Assembly (NCBI RefSeq): GCF_000425425.1
Contig: NZ_AUDK01000010.1
Location: forward strand, 1 to 64,000
Source of the DNA: Flavobacterium daejeonense DSM 17708
GTDB taxonomy: Bacteria; Bacteroidota; Bacteroidia; Flavobacteriales; Flavobacteriaceae
Length of the DNA: 64,000 nt
Direction of reading: 5' to 3'
A program made the position numbers and the translations under genes. The notes under the pieces were generated by a model. The model worked only from the letters and a program-made list of their open reading frames with translations, was not told where the DNA came from and made no database searches. Within the stretch, counting starts at the first letter, position 1, and the number at the start of each line of letters is the position of its first letter. This document shows positions 17,200-27,048 of the stretch, in pieces.

Positions 17200-19524
17200 A
17201 TGAAAACAAACCAACAAAAAATCAAAAGCTATTTACTAGGGCTAATGATGCTTGGAAATGGTGCTGTAGTAATGGCACAAGAAGTTAGTAAGAACCAAGA
17301 ACAGAAATCGGACACTACGGTGGTTTCAAAGGAGGTTAAAAACAGAAATGTAATGTTGAGTGCGGAGAGTTCTTCAAGTCCAAGACAGTTGAATATTGGA
17401 TTGCCTTTTGCAGGAGATGTATTGATTTGTGAAAATGATGTGCCTATTGTTTATACGTTTTGGACGCAGATGCCAATGTCAACGTGGCGTTATGATAGTA
17501 GTATTGGTCGTATAGGTCTAATGTCTTTTGCTGACGGTGCATTGACTTTTGGAAAAGTTGGATATATGGTAACCTCATTTGATCGTGATCCGGGAAGGAA
17601 GTTTAAAGGTAATGCTTCAGTTTATACTTCAAGTTTTGGAAGTATCAATTATGATGTGGCTATTACCGGTCCAATGGGAAAAAAAGGTTGGGGGTATATT
17701 CTTGCGATGAATCAGGTTCATGACCGAGTTAGTGGATACCATTATGGTTTTACAGAATGGGCAGACAGAGGTGAGTTTTATAAAGCAGGGATTTCAAAGC
17801 GCTATAAATCAGGGTCTTTTAAATTGCTTTATAAACAAGCGGCAGACAGAGCTATTTTTGGAGCTTATGCGCCACTGAGGTATGATGGTAATGGTAAAAC
17901 ATCAGAATTAGATAATTTTAAATTAGGTGGAGATAGTTATATCCTTGGTTCAGGTATTTTTCCTTACAATGATTATAATACCGGCGAAGCAAAATTTGCT
18001 AATTTAATGAGTGATAAAGCTACTAAAACAATTTCTAGAACTTTATATTTCACTGGTGAACATAAATTTGCGAATAAAATGAAGTTAGATTATTCTACTA
18101 TGTTTATGAAATCAAAAGCGGCATTTACCTTGCAATATCCTATTAGTTTAAATATAAAAGAACCAGATCAGCAAGAGGCTAGCGGAGACGTTTTTAAATA
18201 TTATGATACTGATAATGTTTACAATGGGTCAGCTCAAATGGTTGCTGCACAATATTATCCTCAAACAGATATTACTACTTCATTAACACGATTGGAGTTA
18301 ACACATAAAATTAAAAACCACAGTTTAAGAGGAGGCTTTACATATCAATATTATAATGCGCCTATAACAAGTCATGGAGGTATTTATTATCAAACAGTCG
18401 AAGCACAACCTAAATTACTTGACTGGTATATGGATCTTGCAGCTTATGGAATGCCAGGAGTTAAGACAAAAGTAACGCAAAATGGATTACTACCATCATC
18501 AGGTATTGGTGGGTATTCAAGGTCAAAAATAAACAAGGCTGCTTTGTATTTCTCTGATGATATTGTCTTTAATAAAAGATTTAATGGTGGTTTTGGTATT
18601 CGATTAGAAAATGAAAATAACAATGAAATTCATGATCAATATATCAATCAGTTTGTAATGGACAGACCATTAGTTGAAGATACTAAAAATCACTTGAATA
18701 AAGTTTTTACTGGAAATATAGTAGCGAAAGCAACTAATAACTTTGGTTTTCTTGCTGATGTTGTTTATAATAGTTCCTATTCTCGTTATTGGGATTATAA
18801 TGAAAGAGATGCAGAAGGATTTCCAGTTGCAGGAGCTGTAACATCGATCCCCAAAGATATTAGTTTAAATGTTCTTAACTACGGTGGAGGTATTTATTGG
18901 AATAAAGGTGAGCTGTTTAGTATTGTATCTAAAGTTACTCATATTAGTAAAAATAATATTGTTACGTCTCAAACTGGTTACAATGCAGTAGGTCAGACAC
19001 AAATCGTTGCCCCAATTATTTATGATATTAGTACAACAGGTTGGACAACAGATATTATTTCAAATCCATTTAAGAATTTTAACGTACACTTTTTGATGAC
19101 GTTCCAAAAACCAGAGTATAGAAATTATTCTTATTCAATTTTTGGTACTAATTATTCATACAATAATAAAACTATTCCGGAATTGTCTAAGTTCTTGTTG
19201 GAGTTTGATCCTAGCTATTACATGTTTAAGCGCGATGTGAGATTGTGGTTGAGTTTAAGATATTTTGGCCCACAAGCAGCAAATCCAACAAATGCATTTA
19301 ATTATAAGGGATGGATTGAAAATTTTGGAGGTGTTGATTATCATGTAAATAGAAGTCTTGATTTAAAATTACAGGTTGTTAATTTTCTTGGTCAAAGTGG
19401 TGTAAAGGGAGCAATTGTTGGTGCTGACCAAATTACAGACGCAACTCCATATATTGGTCGCACGGTTGTAGCAGGCGGAATTCGTCCAAGAACAATTGAG
19501 CTTACAGCTAAGTTTAGTTTTTAA
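17200..19524 (+). CDS. TonB-dependent receptor-like outer-membrane protein
   Basis: 774 residues with a signal peptide ending near VVMAQ. The plug-like N-terminal region contains PRQLNIGLPFAGDVLICEND and STWRYDSSIGRIGLMSFADG. The rest is a long beta-barrel with alternating aromatic strands, ending in the C-terminal signature RTIELTAKFSF. It should import a ligand through the outer membrane using TonB energy. No SusD partner or carboxypeptidase-like extension is present, so it is not a canonical SusC. Two 23-bp dyads lie upstream, and a small secreted protein is encoded downstream. Confidence 0.75.
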   Translation: MKTNQQKIKSYLLGLMMLGNGAVVMAQEVSKNQEQKSDTTVVSKEVKNRNVMLSAESSSSPRQLNIGLPFAGDVLICENDVPIVYTFWTQMPMSTWRYDSSIGRIGLMSFADGALTFGKVGYMVTSFDRDPGRKFKGNASVYTSSFGSINYDVAITGPMGKKGWGYILAMNQVHDRVSGYHYGFTEWADRGEFYKAGISKRYKSGSFKLLYKQAADRAIFGAYAPLRYDGNGKTSELDNFKLGGDSYILGSGIFPYNDYNTGEAKFANLMSDKATKTISRTLYFTGEHKFANKMKLDYSTMFMKSKAAFTLQYPISLNIKEPDQQEASGDVFKYYDTDNVYNGSAQMVAAQYYPQTDITTSLTRLELTHKIKNHSLRGGFTYQYYNAPITSHGGIYYQTVEAQPKLLDWYMDLAAYGMPGVKTKVTQNGLLPSSGIGGYSRSKINKAALYFSDDIVFNKRFNGGFGIRLENENNNEIHDQYINQFVMDRPLVEDTKNHLNKVFTGNIVAKATNNFGFLADVVYNSSYSRYWDYNERDAEGFPVAGAVTSIPKDISLNVLNYGGGIYWNKGELFSIVSKVTHISKNNIVTSQTGYNAVGQTQIVAPIIYDISTTGWTTDIISNPFKNFNVHFLMTFQKPEYRNYSYSIFGTNYSYNNKTIPELSKFLLEFDPSYYMFKRDVRLWLSLRYFGPQAANPTNAFNYKGWIENFGGVDYHVNRSLDLKLQVVNFLGQSGVKGAIVGADQITDATPYIGRTVVAGGIRPRTIELTAKFSF

Positions 19525-19532
19525 TGTATAAG

Positions 19533-19562
19533 CTGCGGAGAGGGCTCTGTCTTTCTCCGTAG
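19533..19562 (+). other. Intercistronic hairpin
   Basis: CTGCGGAGA (19533-19541) pairs with TCTCCGTAG (19554-19562) through one G-U pair. No T-run follows, so it is more likely an mRNA processing or stability element between the receptor and the next small gene than a terminator. Confidence 0.45.
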
Positions 19563-19628
19563 TTATAAAGTCGTATTTGACTATAAAATAAAATCGTTAC
19601 AAATAATAAATATTTAAATTTTAAAATT

Positions 19629-20036
19629 ATGAAAACAATTAGTAAAATGTTAATGATGGTAATTCTATTAATTGCAGGATTTACCGCCAATGCGCAAACT
19701 GCTCCAGCAACTGATACAAATTTAACTCCTATGGAGCAGTATTTTATTGGTAAATGGAAATTAGATGTATTTGGTTTACCATCAGGAGATGGTGTTATGA
19801 TACTGACGCTTACTAAAACAGATGGTGTTCTTGGCGGAACCATAGGTAATGAAGGTACTGCAGAAACGCTTAAATTAACAAAAGCAGAGATTAAGGGAAA
19901 TACCTTAGCAGTTCGATTTATTGGCGGCGGATGGGATGTTCCTATGTATCTTGATAAAAAGGATGAAACATCTTTAGTTGGTAGTATGAATGACATGTTT
20001 GATGTAGAGGGAAAAAAGATTATTGAAAATAAATAG
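19629..20036 (+). CDS. Small secreted protein of unknown function
   Basis: 135 residues with a clear signal peptide (MKTISKMLMMVILLIAGFTA, cleavage near NAQ). The mature part is beta-rich (YFIGKWKLDVFGLPSGDG, MILTLTKTDGVLGGTIGNEG) and resembles small lipocalin-like or DUF-type periplasmic barrels that open with a GKW motif. I cannot name the family. It follows the TonB receptor by about 100 bp, with a hairpin between and a strong terminator after, so it is probably co-transcribed. It may bind the same ligand. Confidence 0.75.
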   Translation: MKTISKMLMMVILLIAGFTANAQTAPATDTNLTPMEQYFIGKWKLDVFGLPSGDGVMILTLTKTDGVLGGTIGNEGTAETLKLTKAEIKGNTLAVRFIGGGWDVPMYLDKKDETSLVGSMNDMFDVEGKKIIENK

Positions 20037-20058
20037 GATCTAACATTATAATACTATC

Positions 20059-20093
20059 GTAGTTCCTGTATAAAAGCAGGAACTACTTTTTTT
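20059..20093 (+). terminator. Intrinsic terminator
   Basis: GTAGTTCCTG (20059-20068), an 8-nt loop, CAGGAACTAC (20077-20086) and a T7 tail. The 10-bp stem is perfect. It ends the TonB receptor/small protein transcript. Confidence 0.88.
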
Positions 20094-20848
20094 AAAATTG
20101 AACAAATTTTAATTTGTAATTTCTAATTTGTTTTAAATTCTTTATTCAATTATTTTCTAAAATAAATGATTGACTTCTTTTTTAAAGTTATTTCTATTTC
20201 AAACAGTATTTAAAAAAGTTTTGGATAATGATGGACTTTTCATCATATAAAGCTCATAATTATGAAAATTGTAAGTCGATATTAGAAAACCCGCAACTTG
20301 AGATGCTGTCGAAGTGATTAATGTGAGAGGAGCTATTGAAATTCATATCTTAAAGGAAAATTATAGTAAGCTATTCTTGGGGCTTTTTGGTAATCTTTAG
20401 AAAGCTATAATTTGGAATGTAATCACTCGAATTGAAAGATAAAAGCTATCTAATTGTTGGGCTTATTTACTTAGTAACTTCAGTAATGATGTTATTAAGA
20501 AGTCAAATCAATCCTTTTTAAATTAAGAATCATAATTTTTTTTTGAAATTCATTTTGATTGAAGCGCATAGACTGGATCAGTTCTTTTTTATCATTCAAG
20601 ATATAAAGAAAATTGACTACTATAAAAATCCTGTTTTTGTTGATAATCAGTGTCCTAGTTGTTTTAAATGTAAGTTTTTTATTTTTTTATTGTTCATAAA
20701 AAAAATAAAAAGGTACGTCTAAAATTACGAGGACTAATAATCAGAAACAGTTTTTGAGATTTAATGAATTCAAATGTATCTAATTTGTCTCATTTTGAAT
20801 TAATGAGATCAATATTTATTGGTCTTTTATAATACACTAAAAAATTAA
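20094..20848. other. Long intergenic region, no confident gene
   Basis: About 750 bp with frequent stops in all frames. Short open stretches near 20228-20320 (MMDFSSYKAHNYENCK…) look like possible gene debris but match nothing I recognise. The GH3 promoter must lie near its right end. Confidence 0.5.
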
Positions 20849-23146
20849 ATGTTAATGAAATCACACCTCTTAATTGCAATATTATTATCAGTTAAAATAG
20901 GTTTTTCACAAGAAAAAACACTCCCTAAATTAGGAAAATCTAATATAAAAGATGTTATTGCCGCAATGACCTTAGATGAAAAAATAAATTTTATTCGTGG
21001 TACAGGAATGCGAGGTAATACGGATCAAACTGGTCCAGTTGCTGGTGGAATAGATGGTAAAGTGCCAGGTGCTGCGGGAAGTACTTTTGCAATACCACGT
21101 CTGGGTATTCCATCAGTATATATGGCTGATGGTCCGGCAGGATTAAGGATAGATACACTTAGAGCAAATGATCCCAAGAGATACTACTCTACAGCATTTC
21201 CTACAGGTACAGCTTTGGGTTCTACTTGGAATACCTTTTTGGTGAAAGAAGTAGGAAAGGCAATGGGAAATGAAGTGCTTGAATATGGTGTAGATATTTT
21301 ATTGGCTCCCGGAATAAATATTCAACGAAACCCACTTTGTGGTAGGAATTTTGAATATTATTCAGAAGACCCTTTTGTGGTTGGTAATATTGCAACTGCT
21401 ATGGTTCAAGGGATACAATCATGTGGAGTAGGAACATCGGTTAAACATTTTGCAGTAAATAATCAAGAAACCAACCGCTACAGTGTTGATGCAGTAATTG
21501 GACAGCGAGCAATGCGTGAAATTTATTTAAGAGGTTTTGAAATGGCTGTTAAAAATGCCAAACCCTGGACTATTATGAGTTCATATAATAAATTGAATGG
21601 TGTTTATACATCTGAAAGTTATGACTTATTAACAACAATATTGAGAAAGGAATGGGGTTTTGACGGGATTGTCATGACGGATTGGTTTGGAGGGCGACAA
21701 CCTTCAGAACAAGTAAGAGCAGGTAATGATTTGTTAATGCCCGGAAAAGATACTGAATATTCAGCGATAAAAGACGCTGTTGAAAACAACACACTTAATA
21801 TTCAAATACTAGATAGAAATATTGAAAATATTCTGAACTTAATTCTTAAAACGCCTACATTCAATCAATATAAAAATTCAAATAATCCTGATTTGAAGGC
21901 TAATGCAGCAATTGCCCGAAAAGCAGCATCAGAATCTTTAGTTTTACTTAAAAATGAATACTCGGCTTTGCCAATAAAGAATAATAAAATAGCTTTATTT
22001 GGTAATGGTTCATACGATACTTATATAAGTGGTACTGGTAGTGGAGAGGTCTATAAAGCTTATAAAGTTTCGATCTCTGAAGGTTTATTAAATACAAATT
22101 GTAAACTTGATGAACAATTAACAGATTTATATAAAAAGCATATTGATGTTGAAAAAGCAAAAAGACCTAAGCGTTCCAGTTTGTTAGCTATTGAAAAACT
22201 TTTAGACGAAAAACAGTTTACAAATGAAGAGTTAGAAGCAATTGCTAAGAGTGCAGAAGTGGCAGTAATAACGATATCTCGAAACGCTGGTGAAGGTAGT
22301 GATAGAAATGTAGAAAAAGATTATTATTTACAACCTTCTGAACTACAGCTTATAGAAAGTGTTTCGAAAGCCTTTCATGATTATAACAAGAAAGTAGTTG
22401 TATTGCTAAATATTGATGCAGCAGTAGATGTAGCAGCATGGAGAGATAAAGTAGATTCAATTTTGCTTACATGGTTGCCAGGTCAGGAAGCTGGAAATGC
22501 AATTGCAGATGTATTAACTGGAAAAGTAAGTCCATCTGGACATTTAGCTATTACTTTACCAATGAGTTATGAAGATGTGCCATCAGTGGAATCCTTCCCT
22601 GGAAGAGGAGAGAAAAGACCCAAACAAGCTATTTATGATGAAGGAATATATGTTGGCTACAGATATAATACTTCTTTTAATGTTAAGCCGGCTTACGAGT
22701 TTGGTTATGGTTTGTCCTATACTAATTTTAGTATTGGAAAAATTAAATCAAATAAGAAGAATTTTTCTGATTCAATTAAGTTAACTTTTGATGTAAAAAA
22801 CACTGGTAAAGTAGCAGGTAAGGAAGTAGTGCAATTATATCTTTCGGCTCCTCATAAATCAATGCATAAGCCAGAAAGAGAACTTAAAGCCTTTGTAAAA
22901 ACAAATCTATTACAACCCGGACAGCGTCAAAAAGTGACCATTACTCTTACTCCAAAAGATTTGGCCTCTATTGATGAAAAAAGATTAGCCTGGATTGCAG
23001 AAAGCGGTATTTATACTGTAAGAGTAGGAAATTCAAGTCAAAATATTTTGCAAAATTTTTTATTTACACTTGATAAAGAATTGATTGTTGAAAAGGTAAA
23101 CAATGTATTGAATCCAACAGAAAAGTTTGTTGAAATACAAAAATAG
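20849..23146 (+). CDS. Secreted GH3 glycosidase, second copy
   Basis: 765 residues with a signal peptide (MLMKSHLLIAILLSVKIGFS). It has the same three-domain layout as the GH3 at 12.5 kb: ADGPAGLRI, KHFAVNNQETNR, nucleophile D278 in IVMTDWFGG, NAGEGSDRNVEK (likely acid/base Glu) and a C-terminal FnIII-like domain (VKNTGKVAGKEVVQLYL). Long motifs are identical between the two, so they are close paralogues and may have different linkage preferences. A short-chain dehydrogenase gene follows 80 bp downstream. Confidence 0.92.
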   Translation: MLMKSHLLIAILLSVKIGFSQEKTLPKLGKSNIKDVIAAMTLDEKINFIRGTGMRGNTDQTGPVAGGIDGKVPGAAGSTFAIPRLGIPSVYMADGPAGLRIDTLRANDPKRYYSTAFPTGTALGSTWNTFLVKEVGKAMGNEVLEYGVDILLAPGINIQRNPLCGRNFEYYSEDPFVVGNIATAMVQGIQSCGVGTSVKHFAVNNQETNRYSVDAVIGQRAMREIYLRGFEMAVKNAKPWTIMSSYNKLNGVYTSESYDLLTTILRKEWGFDGIVMTDWFGGRQPSEQVRAGNDLLMPGKDTEYSAIKDAVENNTLNIQILDRNIENILNLILKTPTFNQYKNSNNPDLKANAAIARKAASESLVLLKNEYSALPIKNNKIALFGNGSYDTYISGTGSGEVYKAYKVSISEGLLNTNCKLDEQLTDLYKKHIDVEKAKRPKRSSLLAIEKLLDEKQFTNEELEAIAKSAEVAVITISRNAGEGSDRNVEKDYYLQPSELQLIESVSKAFHDYNKKVVVLLNIDAAVDVAAWRDKVDSILLTWLPGQEAGNAIADVLTGKVSPSGHLAITLPMSYEDVPSVESFPGRGEKRPKQAIYDEGIYVGYRYNTSFNVKPAYEFGYGLSYTNFSIGKIKSNKKNFSDSIKLTFDVKNTGKVAGKEVVQLYLSAPHKSMHKPERELKAFVKTNLLQPGQRQKVTITLTPKDLASIDEKRLAWIAESGIYTVRVGNSSQNILQNFLFTLDKELIVEKVNNVLNPTEKFVEIQK

Positions 23147-23225
23147 ATATCCAATTTATAAAATAAATTTAGGTAGGGTAGTTGCAAACATTTCTGAATA
23201 AGGAGTAAAATGATATTTATAAAAG

Positions 23226-24032
23226 ATGAAAATTAAAAGTAAAGTAATTGTAGTAACAGGTGGTGGAAATGGAATGGGAAGAGAATTGGTTCTACAATTG
23301 CTTGAGAGAGGATCAAAGGTAGTCGCGCTTGATGTAAATCAATCAGCACTTGAAGAAACAGCCAAATTAGCTTCTGAATGGTCGGATTTTCTTTCAATAT
23401 ATCCAGTTGATATAACTGATAAAGAAGTAGTTGAAACGCTAGTTGAGACAATAATTAACGAGCTTGGTTTTATAGATGGGATAATTAATAATGCAGGTAT
23501 TATTCAACCATTTATAGATTTAAATAATTTAAGTTATGATTCAATTGAAAAGGTATTTAAAGTAAACTTTTTAGGGACTATTTATATAACTAAAAGTTTT
23601 CTACCGCATCTTCTAACACGTCCAGAAGCTCATATTGTAAATATATCCAGCATGGGAGGTTTTTTACCGGTTCCGGGTCAAACTATATATGGAGCAACTA
23701 AAGCAGCAGTGAAACTGATGACTGAAGGTTTAGCGCAAGAACTTAAACAAACAAATGTAAGGGTTTCTGTTGTTTTTCCAGGAGCAGTTGGCACAAATAT
23801 TATGCAGAATTCAGGTGTTACGATGCCAGGTTTGGGAGATGCCAAAGTTCAGAAATCAGGAGTTAATTTGTCGCCAAAAAATGCTTCTAAAAAAATCATT
23901 GATAAAATAGAAAAAAATCAAGAGCGTATTTTTATAGGAAAGGATGCAATTATGATGAATTTATTGTACCGTATTAATGCCAGGTTCGCATCTGATTTTA
24001 TTGGTAAACAGATGAATAAAATATTAAAGTAA
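23226..24032 (+). CDS. Short-chain dehydrogenase/reductase
   Basis: 268 residues with a Rossmann fold. The dinucleotide motif is VVTGGGNGMGRELVLQL (TGxxxGxG), followed by IINNAGII, a catalytic Ser in VNISSMGG and YGATKAAVK (YxxxK). NAD(P)-dependent oxidation or reduction of an alcohol or ketone is expected. No signal peptide is present, so it acts in the cytoplasm. It is placed after a GH3 gene and could act on a sugar or aglycone released by it. The substrate is unknown. Confidence 0.88.
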   Translation: MKIKSKVIVVTGGGNGMGRELVLQLLERGSKVVALDVNQSALEETAKLASEWSDFLSIYPVDITDKEVVETLVETIINELGFIDGIINNAGIIQPFIDLNNLSYDSIEKVFKVNFLGTIYITKSFLPHLLTRPEAHIVNISSMGGFLPVPGQTIYGATKAAVKLMTEGLAQELKQTNVRVSVVFPGAVGTNIMQNSGVTMPGLGDAKVQKSGVNLSPKNASKKIIDKIEKNQERIFIGKDAIMMNLLYRINARFASDFIGKQMNKILK

Positions 24033-24100
24033 TTTAGGAAAATGCAAAATGGCGTTTTGAAAAATAAAACTATCTAAAATGTCATGAATAATATGGAATA

Positions 24101-24217
24101 GAAAGTATCCGGTGAATCCCTTTTTATATGATTGATGTGGTTAGTTACAATCAGATGTTGGTTTTTACAATCAAAAAAAGTGTGTTTTAACAAATTCATT
24201 CATCGGATTACTTTTTT
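24101..24217 (+). ncRNA. Candidate structured RNA, copy 1 (long-range stem plus T-run)
   Basis: AAAGTATCCGGTGAAT near the 5' end pairs with ATTCATCGGATTACTTT (ending at about 24214) across an AT-rich interior of roughly 80 nt, and T6 follows. The pairing of about 15 bp has one bulge and one G-U pair. A second copy with the same closing stem lies 342 bp downstream. It could be a terminator-linked leader RNA upstream of the sugar symporter, or a small RNA. No known family was identified. Confidence 0.45.
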
Positions 24218-24442
24218 ATGTATTTAGAATCTTATTGTTTTTCAAGACTTTGATGTTTATTGTCATAAAGAAAAATAGATATTTCTGTAACGTCAAAATC
24301 AAGAAATCAAGTTTGATAAATGGATTTTTTTTACTTTATAATGAATCTTAAACAAAGATCGAATGTTTTATAATTAACTTGTAGTGAATTTAAATATTTA
24401 ACATTTGTGGGTTTATTTCCTTAATGAACCATTTTTTTGAGA

Positions 24443-24563
24443 TAGAATATCCGGTGAATATCGTTTTACATAAATTTTTAATTAGTTAGTTAAAATTAAA
24501 TAATGGTTTTGTTATTGTTAAAATAGTATTTGTATTAATGAATTCATCGGATTACTTTTTTTT
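24443..24563 (+). ncRNA. Candidate structured RNA, copy 2
   Basis: ATCCGGTGAAT (24449-24459) and ATTCATCGGAT (24542-24552) form the same closing stem as copy 1, followed by TAC and T8. The interior differs in sequence, so the stem and T-run are the conserved parts. It lies about 345 bp upstream of the sugar-symporter start. The rest of 24033-24907 is AT-rich, with one further weak inverted repeat around 24625-24690 (TTTGGATT/AATCCAAA). Confidence 0.45.
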
Positions 24564-24907
24564 AAAAATTTCAGCTCCTTTTTTATAGATTTTGGAAATG
24601 TCAAACAAAAATTTAGAGGGAAAACTTTGGATTGTTTTTATAATGATGGTTCTTTAAAAGTTGTATTATAAATCCAAAACAATTTTTTTCATAAGGTGTT
24701 TATTTAGTATAAAACAAGGTAATCAAACAGTAATCAAGAAATGAATAATTAAATAATCATTTTGTGAGAAATATATAATTAATAAAACTTGAATAAATTG
24801 GGATTAGAAGTATTAGAATATCATAAAAGAGCTATGGCTAAACCAAATGGAATTGTAGAACTTGAAAAATAAATAACAACATAATTAATTAAAATTATAC
24901 AACAATA

Positions 24908-26344
24908 ATGACTTTAAAACACACACAAACCCAATGGGGACAATTTATACCTTTAGTAATTGTCTTCTTTTTTTGGGGATTTGTTGCAGCCAGCAACGAT
25001 ATTTTAATTCCTGTTTTCAAAAAAGCATTTGATTTAACTCAAGGTCAAAGTCAATTTGTATCGATTGCATTTTATATTTCTTATACGGTAGGTTCTTTAA
25101 TCTATATGGGGATTTCGGTAATAATAAAAGAAGACTTGGTAAATAAAATTGGCTATAAAAATGGATTAGCATTAGGATTGGTAATTTCTGCCTTAGGTAC
25201 TTTATTATTTTATCCTGCAGCTAATACAGAATCCTATCCGTTAATGTTAGCCGGTCTGTTTATCGTAGGCTTAGGTTTTTCATTGCAACAAACTGTAGCT
25301 AATCCATTGGCTATTGCTTTAGGGCCAATAAAATCAGGTTCTCAACGATTAACCTTGGCAGGTGGAATTAATAATTTTGGAACAACAATTGGACCTTTAA
25401 TTGTTAGTTTTGCCATTTTTGGTTCTTCAGTAACTGAAAATACCGATTTGAGTGTTGAAAGTGTTAAGCTACCTTATTTAATACTTGGACTAGCTTTCTT
25501 GGTCGTCGCTGTATTACTAAAATTTTCTGCTTTACCAGAACATCCAGAAACGATAGAAGAGAATGCAGAAGATAGCATTTCAACAAAAAAATCTGCACTA
25601 AATTATCCCCAACTTATTCTGGGAATGCTTGCTATCTTTTTATATGTAGGAGTTGAAGTTTCAACTGCCAGTAATTTACCTTCTTATATGGAAAATAACT
25701 TAGGGTACACTATTGGAGCCATAGCACCTTACATCTCATTATATTGGGCTAGTTTAATGATAGGTCGATGGACAGGAGCTGTGGAAGCTTTTACTGATGA
25801 TTTAAATATTCTAAATATACTGAGGTTTGTAGCACCTTATTTAGCTTTTGGTGTTTTTTTAGGTGTAAATGCAATCGCTAACCATGATTTAACTCCTTTC
25901 TATATTTATGGAGTGGTTATTTTGGTTTTAATTGCTGCTGACATGGCAAGTAAAGGAAATCCTGCCCGAATGTTACTTATTTTTTCTGGATTAGGAATTT
26001 TGGCTCTTATGACTGGAATGCTAACTACGGGAATTATAAGCGTGTATGCCTTCACGAGTGTTGGTTTGTTTTGTAGTACACTTTGGCCATGTATCTTTAC
26101 TTTAGCAGTAAGCGGCCTGGGTAAACATACTAGTCAGGGAAGTAGTTTCCTTATTATGATGATTTGTGGTGGTGGAATAATTAGCTGGCTGCAAGGTTTT
26201 GTTTCTGAGAACATTGGAATTCAAAACAGTTATATTGTAGGTGTTTTATGTTTTTCTTATTTGATATTTTATGCATGGAAAGTAAGTGGTATTTTAAGAC
26301 ATCAGGGCATAAATTTTGACAAAAAGATTAGTGGAGGACATTAA
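24908..26344 (+). CDS. Sugar:proton symporter, FucP/GluP-type MFS
   Basis: 478 residues with twelve predicted membrane segments. The start (FIPLVIVFFFWGFVAASNDI, IPVFKKAFDLTQGQSQFV) is typical of the fucose/glucose/galactose symporter branch (FHS family), as is the GLGFSLQQTVANPLAIALGP signature. It would import a monosaccharide released by the nearby hydrolases across the inner membrane. It stands alone after a long, possibly RNA-bearing leader region and before a hairpin terminator. Confidence 0.88.
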   Translation: MTLKHTQTQWGQFIPLVIVFFFWGFVAASNDILIPVFKKAFDLTQGQSQFVSIAFYISYTVGSLIYMGISVIIKEDLVNKIGYKNGLALGLVISALGTLLFYPAANTESYPLMLAGLFIVGLGFSLQQTVANPLAIALGPIKSGSQRLTLAGGINNFGTTIGPLIVSFAIFGSSVTENTDLSVESVKLPYLILGLAFLVVAVLLKFSALPEHPETIEENAEDSISTKKSALNYPQLILGMLAIFLYVGVEVSTASNLPSYMENNLGYTIGAIAPYISLYWASLMIGRWTGAVEAFTDDLNILNILRFVAPYLAFGVFLGVNAIANHDLTPFYIYGVVILVLIAADMASKGNPARMLLIFSGLGILALMTGMLTTGIISVYAFTSVGLFCSTLWPCIFTLAVSGLGKHTSQGSSFLIMMICGGGIISWLQGFVSENIGIQNSYIVGVLCFSYLIFYAWKVSGILRHQGINFDKKISGGH

Positions 26345-26387
26345 GATATTAGAATATCATTTTAGTATCTGATGCGTGTGACAACGT

Positions 26388-26422
26388 AAAACCCGAAATT
26401 TATTTCAGGTTTTGGGTTTTTT
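26388..26422 (+). terminator. Probable terminator after the sugar symporter
   Basis: AAAACCCGAAAT can pair with ATTTCAGGTTTT (one mismatch), followed by GGG and T6. The rest of 26423-27048 is AT-rich and contains the 16-bp shared motif, but I see no convincing gene. Confidence 0.5.
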
Positions 26423-26940
26423 ATACAGTTTCTTGTTTCAGTTTTTTTAATTGTGAACGAACTTGATGTAGATTTTTGTTCATAAGATTTAGAATCATTT
26501 TATGGTGTTTTGAGTTTTTGTTTTTCAGACCTCAGCATTAAATAATTTCTATTTTAGAAAATGAAACTTCAAAGATTCCTAAAGGGATACCCCTCTATGC
26601 GGGCGGATAGAATTAGCGAATCTTTTTTTGTATAATATTCATTTGTAAAAAGGCAATGGCTTACAGTGTCTCTCTCTTTCATAAAATCCTGTACATTTTC
26701 TAATACAGCTATAGTGATGTTTTTGTCTGAAAAGGTCAATCCGAAAAATGTTTTTTTTTTCAGCATATATTTCAAATTATGGCTTGTAGAATTTGTTGAA
26801 TGATCATAATTTAAAGCGTCAGCTACGGAATTTTATTAAAATGTATAAAAATTATGGAATCCGTTTATTAAAAAAAAATACAACTACTGTTTAATATTAA
26901 GTTGTTAAAATTTTGAAAACAACAAGAACACTTTATTAGG

Positions 26941-26956
26941 TTCAAAATGAAGCATA
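26941..26956. promoter_or_regulatory. 16-bp motif shared with the sulfatase region
   Basis: TTCAAAATGAAGCATA lies 93 bp upstream of the TIM-barrel gene and is identical to 5667-5682. It may be an operator for a shared regulator. Confidence 0.35.
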
Positions 26957-27048
26957 GGTTAGGGGGTATTGTAAATATATGCAGTATATGTTGGCAGATT
27001 ATATTTCTAAATTTCAATTATAAATAACACTATAAAAAAGTACATATT

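Noticed and set aside
17200..19524. SusC of a canonical SusC/SusD pair
   Set aside because: No SusD gene follows, and the N-terminal carboxypeptidase-like domain is missing.
20228..20317. 29-codon frame MMDFSSYKAHNYENCK…
   Set aside because: Not recognised, followed by stops in all frames; treated as possible debris only.
24790..24872. Short stop-free stretch (…VLEYHKRAMAKPNGIVELEK) just before the symporter
   Set aside because: No ATG at a sensible start and too short; could be a leader peptide but nothing supports it.
26569..26775. 68-codon minus-strand open frame between the sugar symporter and the TIM-barrel cluster
   Set aside because: No recognisable motif, poor start context and an AT-rich gap; likely chance or debris.
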